DNA of 64,000 bases from Sthenelais limicola. Lineage: Eukaryota > Annelida > Polychaeta > Phyllodocida > Sigalionidae. The position numbers and the translations under genes are program-made. Below are positions 1 through 12,294 of this stretch, in pieces. Where the stretch lies: assembly GCA_942159475.1 (NCBI GenBank), contig OW804094.1, positions 47,860,966-47,924,965 of the forward strand. The letters run 5' to 3'. Under the pieces are notes generated by a model, which had not been told where the DNA came from, ran no database searches, and saw nothing but the letters and a program-made list of their open reading frames with translations. Position 1 is the stretch's first letter. Each line of letters starts with the position of its first letter.

Positions 1-2144
1 AAATAGCATGTGGTACATACACCAATGTGGAGTAAAGGCACAACTTCCAGGAGAAATTCTGGGGCAATCCAACAATAAAGGCACCGTTCTCCTTTGAATC
101 CCACATGCAACAATGTCTAAAAGACTTGGTGCTGTACATACATGTTAACTAACGAGTTGGTTGAAGGAGTGTGAATATTGCACAAGTTGTGTAGCAACGA
201 GTGCAATATTCTAAGCAACTGAAACCAATGAGTTAGTTAACAGATTTGTTATACATGCTTTCAATCATGAAAATAGAAAAAAATTGAGTCATAAATTTGA
301 ACTTTACCAGTAATCTTAGCAAAAAAAAACAGATTGGTTGCCATGACAACCCCACGTATATCACTAGTGTAACACACACTTTGCGTAAATCACACTAGAT
401 ACGTTGTTTGCGTGTATTATAAAGTATAGTTAATACCTCGGTACAGTATGGGGTTTTGATAAAGTTGGTGCAGTATTATGCATACAGTGGCGTATCCAGA
501 ATGGGAAGCGAATGGTAACCCACCTTGATGGTAATAAACAGTGATTTCAGAGCACTAGATGCGTTACTGGACCTGACACTTTGTGCTTCTCATTTGACTT
601 AACTCGAAGCACAGATGTGTTTTATGGTCTAATTAATGGGTAATATTCTGTCTTGCGCCAGCAGAGAACAAATAATAAAATGAGTTTACAGCTGGTGTGA
701 TGGCATCAGGTGCGTGTAAACAGGGTCTGATAAGGGAGTCCAGTCAAATCCTCATACTAGATTTGACACCTATTGTTGTTTTCCTACCTAGAATGCCGCT
801 CCAAGGATCTTCCAACGCGGAACCTGGCTTAAAACTTCTAAAGAGATAAGGTTTTCATGTATACATACCTGCTGCCTGAGAATTAAATTGTATTACTTGT
901 TCTCAATACGATAATTTGTCTTTCCACTTGTTGCCCGCAAATGTTTTTTCTTATTGGCCTAAGGCAACGAGAACTGCAACTGTGTTTGAATTTCTGCCAA
1001 ATATATTCCATGAATACAAACGGCGGACTTGATTTGATTAGTAAGTTTTAATAATTGATAGGTCAGGCACGAACAGGATTATTAAAACTGATATGGTTAT
1101 TACCTGGCTCCGAATGCTGATTGTGTGTTTTTAATTTCACGAAGACTGGTGATTAGAATGCCATCTACGGTGCCCATTTTAATCTGTAATCATTGTTTTC
1201 ATGTTATAATGTAATACATTTGTGTGAATATGTAAAATATATTTCATGTGTCTTTTGGGATTGTGAAGATGACAAGGTATTACTGAATAAAAATGCTTAA
1301 ACAAATGATTTTAAAATAAGTGAAGATCACTTTATAGCCTACCATTTATAATAATAGTAATCAGTTTATAGATAGATGAGATAAATTGATATCCAGCAGG
1401 AAATTAATCCCAGTTCTCTTTAAATTTAATCATTTGGTTCCTCTTCACTGATAGATTAAATGAAACAGCAAACGTTCTCAATGGTAGCTGGACCAAAGAT
1501 CATCCATCAGATTAATGGTCCAATGCTATAGCTAAAATAGTACATAGAGCAATAGGCCACATATGCCTTGCTCCCTCGGTATATATCCCTCCTCATGAAA
1601 TATTTACTCTATGTCATGCTATCTCTTATTGCGTTCCTGTGGGCGTATGTATTAAGCCGCTTTATTAAGCAACATTTGAAGTGAAAGGGAGTTAGTTATA
1701 AAAGGAACTTCTGTGTGGGTGGACAGGATCCCAGCTTGTACAGATTTTTCTCTATGCCTACATGTATGCTTATCAAGGGGGTCGTAAAGATTATGCAATT
1801 AGCAGTGACATTTAAGAAATGGGCTTAGTGAGTGTAATTAGGGTCGTATTAATCGAGTGGTGTGACCGGTGCTCACTCCGGTGGTCAGAATATGCTTCTA
1901 ACTGGACACCGAACTATAGAGTAAGATCCTGTTCAGATCTCCTAGCTGCCAATGTGCCAGACTTGACTTCGTTTCATTTCCGTGGTAAAAAGTGTCCCTG
2001 GCTTTTTTCTATAAGCTGTCTGAATTGATGTAGTCTAATATGCAAAGCTCTAATGCAAAGCTGACCAAGTATTGGCAAGGAATTATTGAATATCCTTCGT
2101 GATTACTCGAGTGATATTTAGTACATGCAATAAGGGTCTGCGCA

Positions 2145-2190
<46 letters not shown>

Positions 2191-4014
2191 AACCTTTACT
2201 GCTGTCACTATGTCATGGAGAAAGGATGTGTATGAGTCTGCCACAATATTAAATGTAAAATGCATGTGTGTGCGTGCGTCTATAGATATATAGATTCGCA
2301 CAGGATTAAATGTTGATGTCATTCTGCAAGCTAGATTCCCCTCGCCCCTTGCTCGGTAGATTCGTCCACCTTTGGACAAGACTAAACTATAACGATCAAT
2401 CAATTGGGAGTCTGGCAAGAGACGGTAGATAGGTAAATTGGTAGATAATTCCTAGCTTTCAAATTTCAGGCGACGACTAAAGACTAAGTGACTCTATTCG
2501 TTTCCGGATGATAAATCACACGTCTGTTCTCATCGCCTTATCATTTGTTAAAACATTACAGACATTAAATCGCAAGTTTAGAATATCCAGAAATATAGGA
2601 CTATGCTGCTAGCGTATGGAGGCTTGGTACATCTTTAATTCAATGTGCCCTCCTTCATGAAGATCAAATTATTGCAGCACTGCATCCATGAGGTCCCCAA
2701 AGTGCATCCCCACTGCCACCTATTCTGTCACCCCCAACCATCACTAGGGCCAACGCGAGCATGGGAGACCTTCTGATAGAGGGACGACCACCACCGCCTC
2801 CCATACCAGCTTCGTGCTACCGCTACTCACCTCGTACAAACCACCCACCACCACTTCTCCTTCTCCATCCATGCCCGCCTCACTTTAATGCCAGAACCAC
2901 CGGCCAGCTTACATTTGCATTAACTACAGATGGTAGGATGGTCTGTCGGTCTGCCCCCGGGCTCTATCTTGCTGGCCATAAGAATTGTCAACCCTATGAC
3001 CATCACCTGATGCTACCTCTGAAAAGAGGAAGAACAAAACACATTTAAAATTCGGTGATATTCGTATTAGTCTTTATTCAAAACCGTAATTATATATAGA
3101 CCTTCCTGCTAGGGAATCTATGATTCTATTCACGAACCTTTCCATGAGTAAACAAGCTTCGGGATAATGTAATATCGCTCGAGGGCCTGATGTTAAACAG
3201 CACTTCAAAAATACCTAGGTAATTATGGCTATTTCAGCACCCCTGGAACCAGGCTGAAATGGATTTCACCGTCCAGGGCGTGGGTGTTTAGACCCTAAGA
3301 AAATCGTTGTGATTTTAGCTCGTGCATGTTGTTACTATTGGTTAATACAGTCCCGAGTGTTTCTCAAACGAGACTCAGGCAGCCAGATTCCCCTCGCATG
3401 AAATCCCATTCATTTGGGTAAAGAATAATGGGCAAGGGAGCGGTCACTGTCTTTCTCCAGAATTATTTTAGGGGGATTGGCGCTAGGATGAAGCCTGCAT
3501 GGGATGATGCCAATGTTGTGTCAAAGGAGAAGGTTTCCTCTGGAGCAATAAGGAAGACACTGTGTGTCTGTCTTGTAGAATATCCCCCTTTCTTATGGCA
3601 TTAACGATTCCCATGTAGCATAGGGAATTCAAGGCTTTTATTGTTAAGAGGCTTATAATCATAGTATAGACGGTAGAAGAAAGGAACATTCCCTCGGGTT
3701 GTTGCCATAGTATGGCCAGAAATGCTAGTCCATTTACCGTTCGATAACATGTTTACTAATAGTAAGGTTAGAGCTAACGATTGCTCTTAGGGTGTTGTAT
3801 GACTGATATACATTCGTCAGAGGAAAACCGAATTAATGCACATACGCCGTCCCAATTATTTTGTTTACCCAATGATAGTACCAGGTCAATGCTTCTGCCA
3901 CTTCTTCCCGTGGTAATAATCATCTATGTATATATATACTATAGTCGGTTTTGCTTTAGTTATACTCAGAGTGAGGACCGACATAATTTCGTGATGAATT
4001 GATTTGTCTTGCAG
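1..4014. other. No recognisable exon; intron or upstream DNA
   Basis: AT-rich sequence with no convincing coding exon on either strand. I looked for the earlier EF-hand exons of the calmodulin-like gene that ends at 4434 and did not find them, so they probably lie upstream of the window or behind a long intron. The only distinct structure is a TA microsatellite near 2151-2185. Short open frames here have no recognisable domain. Confidence 0.5.
2151..2185. repeat. (AT)n microsatellite
   Basis: Uninterrupted alternating AT dinucleotides of about 35 bp. The small frames that cross it encode only Ile/Tyr repeats and are artefacts. Confidence 0.95.
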
Positions 4015-4434
4015 GTCATGGCAAGTCTGGGTGAAAGATTGAATCAACAAGAGATTGATGAAATGATCCGAGAGGCAGACTTGGATGGAGACGGTCAAGT
4101 TAATTATAAAGGTAACTTGTCTCATTACTTGATGTACACCCACAGAAAAATACCATTAGAGAGCTAGGGGCTCGTGCTGTATAAAACACTTTTCTTCTAT
4201 GTTAGACATCTTCTGAAACAAACAACAGAAAGCATTTTAAAATCATTTCATGGCACATGACACATGATATGTAATACTGTACTTTATACTGTAGTCCTAC
4301 TTTATACTGAACTATATACATTATTTATATTCAAAGTTATTTATTGCTTTATTCCAGAGTTTGTGCGGATGATGTTGCCCAAATACACAACCACATCTTA
4401 CCAAAAAAGTAGTTCCAAGACGCCAAGGCGCTGA
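4015..4434 (+). CDS. Calmodulin-like EF-hand protein, last two exons (partial)
   Basis: Two exons, 4015-4111 and 4358-4434, join as a calmodulin C-terminus. The first follows a cag acceptor and ends at a gtaact donor. The second follows ttccag and runs to TGA at 4432-4434. The encoded segment begins [20 protein letters not shown] and continues into a complete EF-hand loop [12 protein letters not shown], with Ca2+ ligands at loop positions 1, 3, 5, 7, 9 and 12, then FVRMML. This matches EF-hand 4 of calmodulin nearly residue for residue. The intron inside the final loop (NYK|EFV) and the one before VM are, as I recall, at the positions used in animal calmodulin genes. The protein does not stop at the usual MMTAK-type end. 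About 15 further Ser/Thr/Lys/Arg-rich residues follow, so this is a calmodulin-like paralogue rather than calmodulin itself. EF-hands 1-3 are not seen in the window. Confidence 0.85.
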
Positions 4435-7400
4435 GAGATAGAGACCAAAAACCCTTTCTTCATGAAATTCATTCTCAATCACGCTGTGAAAAATCTTTGT
4501 CAACGCCTCAAGTTCATTAACATTCCAGATATCATCCTATCAACAATCAGTTCTATTCCGACTTCCCTTTGATATAATTGGTGATCGTACATATATATAT
4601 GTGACTGAATGCGCCATTTTCCTTTTGTATGAAGTCCTGAACCAATTGTGGAATTTTTATTTTTGATTAATGAGTTGCATTCATGAAGGATCGTTTTTAC
4701 TCCTTCGAAAGAATTCTACTCTCGTGATTTCTGTACTTTCATGATATTCGCAGAAGAAGCTTTGGCTGGTTGCCTGCTACATTGAGTGGTCGGTTCTTGG
4801 GTGAAAAGATTCGTTCAATCGTTGTTGTCAGTTAAACCGAGACCCTTTATATACCAACACGACGGAAATATGGAACATTATGCAAGGATAGTCATCAGTA
4901 TATATCTATGTACTCATTTCTAATTGTGGTAAATGTAGAAGGACACTGATAAAAATGAATCGATTCATAGAATCCGCCTTGTATGTAGTAAGTAAAAATG
5001 TCGATCCTTGTGACCGTAGATGTTCCTAATTTGATTCGTCCAAGATGTGCAGACAGTATAGAACAGTAGTGCCCAAAGCAATTAGGAACCAGAATAAGTA
5101 GCATTCTAAAAAGAAGTTGCAATTAAGATGCAATATTGATGAAGTCTTTAATGATGTTTACATATTATATGTGAAGTTATACCTTGACCTTGCTGATTAC
5201 CAGGTACACTATCGAACTCTAAAGTCATTTTTTCATTACCTCACATGACCGACTTTTTTTGCTGAAAATGTCGAATGTTCGGCTTCCTGAAACTGATTCT
5301 CAACGCCTCATATCAATGTTGAAATCATATCATGCATGAAAATCTTCACATCAAAATTGAATTCACATCCAATCACCATATATATTGGTGTCACTTAAAG
5401 GAATATCCCCCCTCTTCTGAATGTCTTCGATCTTCACAGAGAAGCTGATTCACAAACTGTATTTTATTTTTGTCAAATCAAATAGTGACTTTGGAACTCT
5501 TTTGCAACCACAAGTTGTTTTTAACTTGGGAAGAAAAATATAATGAAATGGACGTACGTGGGTACACAAGGGGCTTCTTATTGCATTATATACTTATATC
5601 CTAGAATCGTATGTATACCAAAGAATTAAGAGGTTTCCAAGTCCTTACTTCATTGTAGCCAAATGCTAAGAAGTATTCTACTATTCTATAGACATACTCT
5701 ACTTGAAAACTATGTATCAATGTTGAACATACTGCTCGAATTTACGAACCAAAACATTCAGCTTTTTCTCTGCATTATACCCTTGCCTTTACAAATCTAT
5801 TGTATTTATTACCATTGTACATATAACTAACGGAATATACCGGGCAATGTGATTCAATTTTGTCATTTCTATTGCATTCCCTGAAAATGTGCTTTTTCGT
5901 CGGCTGCTTATTGCGGGACAAATATGTTATTATTTCATTATAAAAATTCATGTTTAACTACACGTGTCTGTAATGTCAAAATCCAAAAGCATGTATACTT
6001 TTTTGTGGATGATGTTTATACAACGCATGGTATAAATTTCCACTTCTTAAGGCAGTGATGTAAAAATGAACGAACAATCGAAAAACTTCGATTCAAATAA
6101 AGGAATATTTCGCATATATACTTATTTGTTGATGTATTTTAGCATGTGTTTAGTTTATGATAAATGCTGCACTGTATCACAATCCACTCCTTCGAATGTG
6201 CACCTTTTGTGCAGTGCGTGGACATACAATAGCGCATTCAAGCTGTAGGGTAGAGCGTCGAGGGGCTTCAACCCGCTCGGGAGTTTCAGGATCTATTAAT
6301 AAATCCAGGATCTTAAGTTGTTTGTTCAGGGAATTTGGATTTAAAACTTTAAGTTTATATAACAAAGAATAGACACAAATAACCTGGGTTGGTATTATGC
6401 TGAATCCGTTTGATTAGTTCTTAAATAACCATGGTCACGCCCAGAAAGCCGTTTAAACGTTAGGTACGCCGTCGGGGGAAAGTGGTTGTATGTAGAATTA
6501 AAGGGATGGGCGTCTTGCACTGCTGGAACAAGTAAAGTAAAAAGTTACAAGTACACAGAATTTATTTAAAAAGGCACACGTCTGTGTGAAGTTTTATAGC
6601 AAAATTTAAATGCCTGTGACGTCTGCATCGCATAATGTGGGAAATTGGGACTGTTTTAGTCGTACATGGAAAATGGGCAAATTTTCAAAAAGTTAATTAA
6701 AAGCAATGCTTTTCAATTTGGATAACTCAGAATGCAGCTAAATTCCACCTCGTCATTCCATCGGCCTCTCCCGAACACCTCAAAATAGCGAGTTGTTTTT
6801 CGACCATCCCTTAATGATGATCAGTGCCTTACTCATCACACGTACTTCTCAAATTAACCGAACGTTCCTCACTCGTATCAAACATCAAATGGTATCGTAA
6901 AGCCATCGAGGAAGGTGCCTTCGCTGCCCTGGGAAACACTCCTTCAAAGACAAAAATATAGCTCGTTCGTTTCATCAAATTTCCTTTCTTCGTATGCATA
7001 CAGCTTAGGTACTTCTCACAATTATTGATTTCCAGCAATATGTTACCTTCGTCTGGTCTGATGTTGTGTATTGGTATAGATCATAACGTCCTTCTTATTA
7101 TACAATAGAGCACAAAGGTTCATTTATTTCACACAAAAACACATGTTCATAAATGACAGTTACATTTTTGGTCCCAGGCTCCCTTTTTGTTATTTTAAAG
7201 AGGATAATATTATAAAGATTTTGATGAAGTGGTAAGCTTTTTTTTATTGAGATCACATACAAAGACACAAGGGTTACCTATTTGCTGGTCTTTGTTTAAA
7301 TCAATATAACTCACAGAATGGTTTTCTTAGGGAAATTCTGAATACTATAAGGAAATGCAAAAGAGAAAAAAGATAGTAAAGAAAGGAAAGAACGAGAAAG

Positions 7401-10400
7401 GTGATTCCAATTTGTAGGAGTGGGTGAGAGTGATGAGGGTGATTGGCGATGGGTGAATTCGTTTAATTGCTGCTACAACAGACATAACAGCTGCTGAGGC
7501 GCTAGCACCTTTGGTTAAGTAACTAATTAAAACTTTGCGTGATATAAGATAGGTATATTGTTAATATTGTAACCTGGCATTTCGTCCCACTGTCCCACTC
7601 CATCATTCATATGTAAATTAAACTGATAATATTAACAGACATTTAATACAAAAAAGGGCCCCTTATACTTTAGAATAAACAGGAGCCATTACCACTAATG
7701 GGTTATCTTTTATGAGGTTCCAAGGTACACATACGCCTTTGCTTTCAGCTAGATTCTTTGTTCAGCATCGTTGTGGTACATAATATTTATATAATTTGAA
7801 CAGGGTTCATTAACCTGCGCTAATGACGAGCTGTATAGGGCGAAGGGTTTATTATTACGACGCTACGTGACTCATTAGGTCAGTGAAACCTTGCTGTCAC
7901 GCGAAATACTTGAGTGCCCACCTGTTAGACCCTGGCGATTCCCACGCTGGGCACCGTTTACTTCCACATTCATAACGCAATCTGTCCGCAAGATTAAAGA
8001 AAGTGGGGGACATGAACCATCGCCGACTATTAATGGAAATAGTTATATCATCTTACAGCGGTACAGTATCATTATGCAATGTCCCATTTATCATCGATGG
8101 AGTTTAGACGTATTTTGTATAACGCAATATTTTACCGTGCCCACTCTCCATGATCAGCGACTGTAGATCAGTCTGTAGATTGATTGATTTCGATTTTGAG
8201 TTTTTTTTGTTTTAGGGTTTGTTTGGTTGGGTTTTTTTGTGTTTTTTTTGTGTTTTTTTGTGTTTTTATACAAAAGAGTCTAAATATATTCCATACATAA
8301 TGGATACAAATGTTTCAAAGCTATTACTTTCAGTTTTTCTGGGCACTGGTACTTCGAAACTATTTTTTTAAAGTTGAGATACATATGAAACCAATTGATA
8401 AGAAATGCTGCTTGCATATATTGTATCATGATCATGCAACGATCGGTACAGTAAGCTCCTATGCCCCGTAAATAAAGCACGCATATTCACATTTTGATTC
8501 ATAAGATATAATTTTAGGTTATGAAATGAAAGCGATTGCTTATTAAAATTTTATAAAGAGTGCGACCATTATGCTTATGTTCCTCGCCATCCCCATAGTT
8601 AACATTCAAATTGGTCATTCAAAACATAATGTATATATAATATAATTGGAAGTACGTCAATATTAGTCGTCTTATAATCCGTGGTTGAATACTTCCACAA
8701 AAATAGTTGTATTATATATCGATGTCGGACCTATTACCAATATTAGATGACTGACGTCAAATGGTTTCTGTGTGTAGGAGGGCCAAATACACCCGATACG
8801 TCCGTGTTCAAATTAATTTCGCCTCCTAAGGTGTTTTACCAGCAGATAATGCATCATCTTTTAGTACTATAAAAATCACTTTGCTAGGTTATATGAATTC
8901 AGTATTTTCAGGATTGTGGAGGAATTGTGCATATTTGCTGATATAAGGTGCTTGTTGTAGCCTACGTGCTTGGGAACAAAGAATAAAACTGGCATGAATA
9001 GAGAGTAGAATAGTGAAAAGGGCCAATTTCGGAGACATAGGAGATGAGGCAATATCTTGAATAGAATTAGAAAGATGAAGTTTTGACATGATGCTTTGTA
9101 TATATGTTAAGTTATGAAATATCTGGTTCTAGGAAGAAGAGCTTTATTTATTTTATTATTTCAATCAAGGCCAATACAAGAAAGAAGATGAAAAAATACA
9201 ACTCAAATAAGATAAAAGTCAATTGACAAATACAGCCCAAGGGTTTCTCCGGAAGGCTGTTTGTTTGATATATATAGTATGATGTACACATAACACAAAC
9301 ATTTGGTTGCCCTGGTTTCATCGAGAATAAAACAAATTAAATATCTTGTTTGACTCTAAAATTGTAGTATAATATATGCCAAATATAAGTTACGGAATCA
9401 TGATTGAAGGGTTGAAACTACACATTTTTATAAGTGTATGTATGCTATGGGCCTCATTTGGTTCTCGACCTATGATGGGTAAATCTATATTTTCGACTAC
9501 GATATAATGATAGTCTGCAAGTAAAGTATGTAATAATATGAGGAGGTATCCGAACTTAGTTGAGAAAAACAAATTTATCGCCAGAGAGTTTTCTATGAAA
9601 ACAAAATGGCTTTAGGGTCTTTCTCAATGAAGCTAAAGTACAGATGAGAGTTCTAGAATTCAATAATGTTATCCAAGGTAGAGGAAAAAAGATCACAAAT
9701 CTCTGGAATAAGCTGCTAGTTGAGCTAGAAGAACATCATGTATGAAATGTGAATACAGAATGATTCAAATCCTATGTTAAAGTCATGCGATGTTGTATTT
9801 TTCGTAAATAAATATACCAGCTAACAGTCGGTGAAAGGTAACAGAAAACTCGAAAATACCAAAAAAGTAAAAAATATAAAGGGACACAATATCAAAAGCT
9901 GATTAGAATTGTAAGATCCTCGTTGGCAGGATATTTTGAATAAAACCTTTAAAAAAAAGAAAAAGATACTGAGTACAATAAGCTTTCAGTCTCAGACCCG
10001 CAATATCTATCACCTTAATCGAATCTTTTGATGAGAAATACCCCTCTTTATGGTCATCATATATGTTTTAAAAAGAAGTACTTTCTTTCTAGGAGAACTT
10101 GTTCCTGTATAAAGTGTCCTTTCCAATAGGTAAAGACTCTATACATATTATACATTAAATGCTTCTAAGCACATTCTCATGAATGAGAATCATTCGAACA
10201 TTTTATCCAATTTAATGTATGCCCTTCCTCAGAAGTATATCACAGAAGCGATTCATCACGTATTTTTCTCATCAAAATTAATGATTTGATATGAAAATGT
10301 TTAGGGACTAATTGCATTTATTAATTTAATCATGATATAATATTATGTATTACATACTGAACGTTTGGAGGGGTTTTATGTATAGGAGTCTTTGAACCAG

Positions 10401-11173
10401 TCATCAATGGTCGAAATCAATGTAAGATATAATTGAGTACACCGATACCTCACCTGGCGCCATCTTGTGGAGAAAAGGTATTCCTCTGCTCTTAAAATAG
10501 TTGAAGCGCGTTGTGGAGGAGATACCCCTCTGCGCGTTGGGGTTTCATTAGGGACGGCTGTCAAGGCTAGAGTCCCATAGGGCTTCGCCCTTAAACCTCT
10601 GCGCGTGGAGGAGTTCGTCATCTACTAAATGGTATCTAAATTAGAATGCCTTCTCAAAATCTCTTCGACCTACGCTGAACCCATTTGCATGGAAGATATT
10701 GTCATATTCGCATTACTGACATTTGGCCTGAATGTTATCAATTTTAATGAAACCATCGATTTGGAAATGAAAAGTGAGACGCGTGAAGGCCTATATATAT
10801 AGAGAGAGAGAGAGAGAATTTTTATTCAGTTTCGTCAGTTACATGAATCGGACATACAGTTCTAATCTTAGCGAGCTAAAATTAGTTCTTCCTTCTGGCC
10901 CAAGGCTGTCTCTGACACAAAACATAATAAACTTATACAATCAGACAAAGATTATACAGTGCAATTTACATTAAGAGTATTACAAATCAATCTCCGTATC
11001 TAGATGAAAGGTTCTAAGTGTTAAAATTTACATCAGTACGCTTAGTTCTAACATCATTATTGACATTACAAGTACTTTGGGTGTGTTAACACTATGTTAT
11101 TGTAGATTAATCTTATGCTTACAATGTTCAGGATCAGATATATTATCTACAAACAGTACTTACAATACTTATA
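4435..11173. other. 3' flank and intergenic DNA, no gene recognised
   Basis: The 3' UTR of the calmodulin-like gene must begin here. No canonical AATAAA is evident in the first few hundred bases. The rest is AT-rich with no recognisable exon. A T-rich block with GT interruptions lies at about 8195-8268. A 13-14 bp GC-rich motif, CCTCTGCGCGTtGG, occurs twice in direct orientation at 10527-10540 and 10596-10608 within a more GC-rich patch. This may be part of an unidentified repeat. A short TA/GA microsatellite lies at about 10793-10818. Confidence 0.5.
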
Positions 11174-11270
11174 TAGTCCACTAAGCCGATTCCCATGCGA
11201 TTTTGTGCCGGAGAGGACTCTTTTCCACTAAATTCTGTCAGAATCGCATGAGAATCGGCTTAGTGGACTA
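11174..11270. repeat. Short foldback (hairpin) element, copy 1
   Basis: A 97-bp unit whose ends are inverted repeats of about 30 bp. The left arm begins TAGTCCACTAAGCCGATTC and the right arm ends GAATCGGCTTAGTGGACTA, with a loop of about 35 bp containing GACTCTTTTCCACTAAATT. A second, diverged copy with the same arms and loop lies at 46734-46837. Together they define a small non-autonomous foldback or MITE-like family with no coding capacity. Confidence 0.8.
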
Positions 11271-11723
11271 GGCGAGATGAGACACGTGACAATTGTTCGC
11301 TTAGCAACCGAGTGAAACAAATGGTTGACTGCCAACAGGAAAATGCAACATTTTAAAACATCAATTTATGTATTTGACTAGACTAGATTATACTGTATAC
11401 ATATATAATATAGTAAATAACCTAATGCACTCGATCCTGACACTCCCCGCCGGTCCAAATACATCCCACAAATCTCAACATGCGTCGTCATGGGTATAAA
11501 AACTCCCCAATACTATTATATGTAATCATTAGCTATGGGGTGAGGATATTTACTTTCAGTGAAGGCCCTGTGACTTGAATCTTTGATAAAACATTTATAA
11601 AGGAAGGAAATAATGGCTGCACATAATAATCGAGATTCAATGTAAATGTAGAGGTATACCGATTTAGAGGTGGGTGTGGCGAGTGGGTTCAGAGGAGCCT
11701 GCATCACCTATATCTCCAGTCAA

Positions 11724-12294
11724 ATATGTGATGTGTCACAGAAAAATGAGTCATAAGTTTTTAAAAAAATGATTTTGAAATTTAACATCCTATTTGAAAA
11801 GATGAGATTACGTAGATTCCAATGATGTTACCATTGATAAATCTAAAACGTACTTCTATATTTTCATGTTTGATTTTTTTATGTTTGAAAAGAAATTTGC
11901 AATACTTCTGGATGGAGATTTACAAGTAAAATAGCTAAATATATACTCCATAGGGCGACATGAGAAACGCAAGGATATATTTGATAGTTTAAGTCGATAG
12001 AACTATGATTCCATCGATTTTCTGATTTTGAAGTTTTATTAGGTGATTGATGTATTTTTACGAGTATGATTCCAACGTTTCGGATATACAATCAAGGCGA
12101 TCCTTCATCAGGGAATCAGGGATCAGGGAATCAGGAATATATTAATACTGTATTGAAATTTGATACATGTATTCATGGGACATAAAGCGCTAGATACCCC
12201 AAAAATGAGAAAAGTCCTGAAAAGAGATCTTAATTGTAAAAAAAAAGATTATTTTTGCGACTTTGACTCATTTTCCTGTGACACATCACATATG
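11724..12294. mobile_element. MITE-like TIR element, copy 1 (carries an insert)
   Basis: The ends are inverted repeats of about 35 bp starting TATGTGATGTGTCACAG and including AATGAGTCATAAG. The right end reads CTGTGACACATCACATA. The interior is the reverse complement of the interior of copy 2 (14337-14730), so the two copies lie in opposite orientation about 2.6 kb apart. Copy 1 also holds an insert of about 165 bp at 11991-12155 that copy 2 lacks. There is no transposase frame, so this is a non-autonomous element. The terminal TA may be the target duplication of a Tc1/mariner-type element, but I cannot assign the superfamily. Confidence 0.75.
11991..12155 (-). repeat. Secondary insert with hammerhead-like core
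   Basis: This segment interrupts MITE copy 1, at a point where copy 2 is continuous. Read on the minus strand it contains CTGATGA, then GGAT, a loop of about 14 nt, ATCC, then GAAAC. That is the order of the hammerhead ribozyme core with a 4-bp stem II. An ACG...CGT pairing follows, as in a minimal stem III with TA at the cleavage position. I see no stem I pairing, so self-cleavage is doubtful. Such cores are known in Penelope-like elements and related retrozymes. Next to it are short GGGAATCAGGGATCAG-type direct repeats. Confidence 0.4.

Noticed and set aside
2761..3048. Pro-rich 95-aa open frame
   Set aside because: Low-complexity start (RPPPPPIP), no domain and no splice support.
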